Below the pieces are notes generated by a model, which was not told the DNA's origin, did no database searches, and saw only the letters and a list, made by a program, of their open reading frames with translations. A DNA stretch of 64,000 bases from positions 172,816,351-172,880,350 of the forward strand of contig CM059186.1 of NCBI GenBank assembly GCA_030323885.1. Reading direction: 5' to 3'. Shown here one piece after another: positions 61,133 to 64,000 of the stretch. The first letter of the stretch is position 1. Every line of letters begins with the position of its first letter. Source of the DNA: Branchipolynoe longqiensis. Lineage: Eukaryota; Annelida; Polychaeta; Phyllodocida; Polynoidae. The position numbers were made by a program, and so were the translations under genes.

Positions 61133-61141
61133 CTGAAAAAA

Positions 61142-61645
61142 TAAAGCTAGTCACCTCAGTAATGGACCAGTAAGGCTGCCACAATGTGGGCAGTTACACA
61201 CCTATATAAATGTCACCTCAGTATTGGACCAGTAAGGCTGCCACAATGTGGCTAGTTACACACCTATATAAACGTCACCTCAGTATTGGACCAGTAAGGC
61301 TGGCACAATGTGGCTAGTTACACACCTATATAAACGTCACCTCAGTATTGGACCAGTAAGCCTGCCACAATGTGGCTAGTTACACACCTATATAAACGTC
61401 ACCTCAGTAATGGACCAGTAAGGCTGGCACAATGTGGCTAGTTACACACCTATATAAACATCACCTCAGTTTTGGACCAGTAAGGCTGGCACAATGTGGC
61501 TAGTTACACACCTATATAAACGTCACCTCAGTATTGGACCAGTAAGGCTGGCACAATGTGGCTAGTTACACACCTATATAAACATCACCTCAGTATTGGA
61601 CCAGTAAGGCTGGCACAATGTGGCTAGTTACACACCTATATAAAC
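61142..61645. repeat. 62-bp minisatellite beside exon 1 acceptor
   Basis: Eight units of cacctcagtattggaccagt, aaggctggcacaatgtggct, agttacacacctatataaac. It starts about 10 nt upstream of the first exon in the window. Confidence 0.95.
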
Positions 61646-61675
61646 ACACACACATGTGTGTATATATATAGTCAT

Positions 61676-62135
61676 CATCATCATCATGCTGTCGGTCGCC
61701 ATGCGACAAAGACTGCTTTCATTACTTGACTGCCACTCTCCATTTAGCTCTCTGCTGTGAGAGTGATGTCCATGAGTCGGTCTTAATGTCTCGCATTTCA
61801 TGAAAGCTGCCTGCAAAAGTGTTGAAGTGCTGCTGGCTTTTGCAAGTTACCAGCGGCACTCTCTCGGGGAGCAAATAGAGGTTTCACACCGGGAAGAACA
61901 TGTCCAGACAGGCGCAAAACTATTTGTCCCTGCAGTGGCTGGTCGAGAGATGTTGGGAGTTCCATACATCAACCGCCCTTAATGCTGCCACAGTGACATG
62001 GTTTTCTGTTCAGGGTTTGCTCCCTTAGCCTTCGGTTCTGTCAAAAACCTGTACCACAAGGCAGTGGTTTACAACTCTGCAGGGCAGGGGCATCAAACTC
62101 CCTGAGGTATTGCAATACCTGCAATACCTGCATAC
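61676..62135. repeat. ~440-bp dispersed repeat, copy 2
   Basis: Same repeat as 44430-44845, with an extra block gctctctgctgtgagagtga after tttagct. Ends gaggtattgcaatacctg. Confidence 0.85.
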
Positions 62136-62146
62136 CACTGCATATA

Positions 62147-62324
62147 TAGTAGAACCTCTCTAAATCGATCGACCATGGGAGCGACTTTAAGTGGTCCATT
62201 TAGGGAGGTGGTCGGCTTAGGGAATTAGAATATCCTTACAATGGTATTGTTGGGACCCAAATAAAGCGATCGATATAGGGGAGTGGCCGATCTGTGGAGT
62301 TGGTCGGTTAGAGAGGTTTTACTG
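62147..62324. mobile_element. Pogo-like MITE, copy 4
   Basis: agtagaacctctctaaatcg to tagagaggttttactg. Confidence 0.85.
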
Positions 62325-62342
62325 TATATATGCAGAGAGAGA

Positions 62343-62534
62343 GAGTAAAACCTCTCTAAATGGACCGACCACGGGACCGACCTTCAATGGTCCATTTAGT
62401 GAGGTGGTCGGATTAGGGAGTTTCTTTTATCATTACATTGGTATTGTATGGGTGATCGTTTGGGACCCAAATAAAACGATCGATATAGGGGAGTGGTGGA
62501 TCTGTGCAGGTGGTAAGTTAGAGAGGTTTTAATG
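62343..62534. mobile_element. Pogo-like MITE, copy 5
   Basis: gagtaaaacctctctaaatg to gttagagaggttttaatg. In tandem with copy 4, same orientation, with ~18 bp between them. Confidence 0.83.
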
Positions 62535-62570
62535 TATATACATATTTAACCGTTCATATGACGATATATA

Positions 62571-62888
62571 TATGTTTGTTTTGTTATTGTTTTACTCTTA
62601 GAAACATCTAAGGTCATATCAGCACAGCTACCGACTCACTCATTGCGATTTTATAGTGCTGCCCCAATGGGAGACCAGGCTGCCAGCACCATGAGCCGAC
62701 ATCTCACTCAGTCACATTATCTGCACACTGTGCTAACCAGTCATTGTCCTATCCTAGTAATACTGAGCGCAGGCTATGTGGCAACATGTATCAATTTTAT
62801 AAGTCAATGGTTTGACTCGCCTGGGATTCGGACTCCCGGCCTTCCACATGGGAAGTCTGCGCTCTACCGAATCGATCAGCACGTCCGG
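62571..62888 (-). mobile_element. SINE-1, full copy
   Basis: Tail tgtttgttttgttattgttt at the left; minus-strand head ccggacgtgctgatcgattc / ggtagagcgcag at the right. Confidence 0.9.
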
Positions 62889-63540
62889 TTAGACATATAT
62901 ATTTTCAGTGGTACAGAGAGTGAGGATAACGGCCGCTGAGGCGTGGGCGAGCAGGTAGCGCCACGTGGGGAGGTCATGAGGTACCAATAGATGACCTAAT
63001 GAGTAGGTGACCAGCTGCTGACTTAGTGGCTGGGGAGTAGATGGAATCTTCTGGCTTATTATATTCATATAATGGCGTATACAGCATATATATGCAGTAG
63101 TCCTGACATTAGCCCCACCACCATGAAGTGGTGGCAGAGACTACGCTAGGCGGGGATGCAGGGGCAACACCAAGTGCAGCAGCACTATAAATATGGACCG
63201 ACACCAAACCACAGAAATTAGTCCTTACCCAACGCCCGCGAAACACAGAACATTGGCCAGCGATCGCAGAGCTACAGTGGCGCCACCTTGAGGTTACCGG
63301 CAACTCACATAGCCGCTCCCCTACCCACGTGGGCTTTCCCGTTAGAACTGTATCACGTGACCACGCACCGAGTAGCTCGCCATTCAACGCTCAAACCCCG
63401 GACACTCAACAACTGATGAAAATCACCACCCACCCACACCTCTAGTACAATGGGATAAGGGGTACGGTTGTAGGGTTCGAGTCCACATAGGGACGTGGTC
63501 CCTTAGGCTTGGGGGGGGGGGGGCGGGCTGACCATACCGG
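62889..63540. other. Intron sequence, unassigned
   Basis: No exon of the XDH-like gene recognised. A tRNA B-box-like gggttcgagtcc lies at 63474-63486, followed by a G run, perhaps the remnant of a tRNA-derived SINE. Confidence 0.4.
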
Positions 63541-63549
63541 AGTCAGGTC

Positions 63550-63905
63550 ATTTAGTTAAAGTTGCATAGTCCGATGATTTAGAGTTTCTATCATTTTCTG
63601 AGATAAATACATTAGATCGATTGCTATAGACTACCTTACTTTAGTTTGAAGTAACTTATATTTCAGATGGTTAACTTTGGAGATATTTGAAGTACAACCA
63701 TGCACAATTAATTTTGACAAGCACGCCAAAACTCTGACACCATAAGCATCTGCAGTAACAGGTTCTCTTAAATTGCATCTGTATTCCCTTCAGTGTGCTG
63801 ACAAATGTTTAATAAATGCACCAATATCTAAGTTAGATATGTAGAATCAAATCTAGATAATTGTTTTGGTTTTGAAAATTTGATATGTTCATCGGACTAT
63901 GTACC
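63550..63905. mobile_element. TTAA-family element, near-full
   Basis: ttaaagttgcatagtccgat at the left, then the complete interior (agcatctgcagtaacaggtt, ttagatatgtagaatcaaat), ending catcggactatgta. Confidence 0.83.
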
Positions 63906-64000
63906 GATTGTCTCATGTAATCTTTTAAAATTAACCTAGACACTTAATGCTTCAAAATAAACGCCGATATAAACCAGTCGTCTCTTCGCCTTAGTGAATT

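Noticed and set aside
63109..63387. Possible upstream XDH exon or LTR fragment
   Set aside because: Residues do not match the family linker, and no convincing splice pair was seen.

Overview
The window is metazoan nuclear DNA. It has split genes with GT-AG introns, a tyrosine-recombinase (DIRS/Ngaro-type) retrotransposon, LINE remnants, tRNA-derived SINEs, many short inverted-repeat elements and long minisatellites. Two of the SINE types look like ones I associate with mollusc and other lophotrochozoan genomes. That placement is from memory, so I only lean towards a mollusc-like marine invertebrate.

One cellular gene spans almost the whole window, on the minus strand. It encodes a molybdenum hydroxylase of the xanthine dehydrogenase / aldehyde oxidase family. 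I placed 20 exons between 61132 and 7300 by translating each, matching it to the family and checking that splice phases agree. Together they give 2385 nt: 794 codons plus a stop in one continuous frame. They cover the C-terminal molybdenum-cofactor half. The N-terminal 2Fe-2S and FAD halves must lie beyond position 64000. The protein mixes XDH-type and AO-type features, and two substrate-recognition residues are substituted (Glu802 to Gln and Arg880 to Lys, bovine numbering).

Layout: 1-7299 is the 3' flank (inverted-repeat elements, a LINE remnant, SINEs). 7300-19199 holds exons 20 to 13, separated by minisatellites and foldback elements. 19200-27653 holds exons 12 to 9, with introns that are almost entirely minisatellite. 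27654-37059 is a 9.4-kb intron of SINEs, TTAA elements, CATTCG-rich elements, a polypurine block and a 24-bp minisatellite. 37147-43781 is an intron holding a 5.3-kb Ngaro/DIRS-like element inserted in an older inverted-repeat element. 43864-49819 is an intron dominated by an ~85-bp satellite. 49820-61132 holds exons 6 to 1 with a second LINE remnant. 61133-64000 is more repeats, and I see no further exon there.

The most unusual feature is how repeats meet splice sites. In three introns the minisatellite unit contains the last bases of the preceding exon plus a copy of its splice donor. In five others a transposable-element or satellite end lies 10-25 nt inside the 5' splice site. The last exon is also partly duplicated and offers an alternative C-terminus. 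I found no convincing second cellular gene, tRNA gene or CRISPR array.
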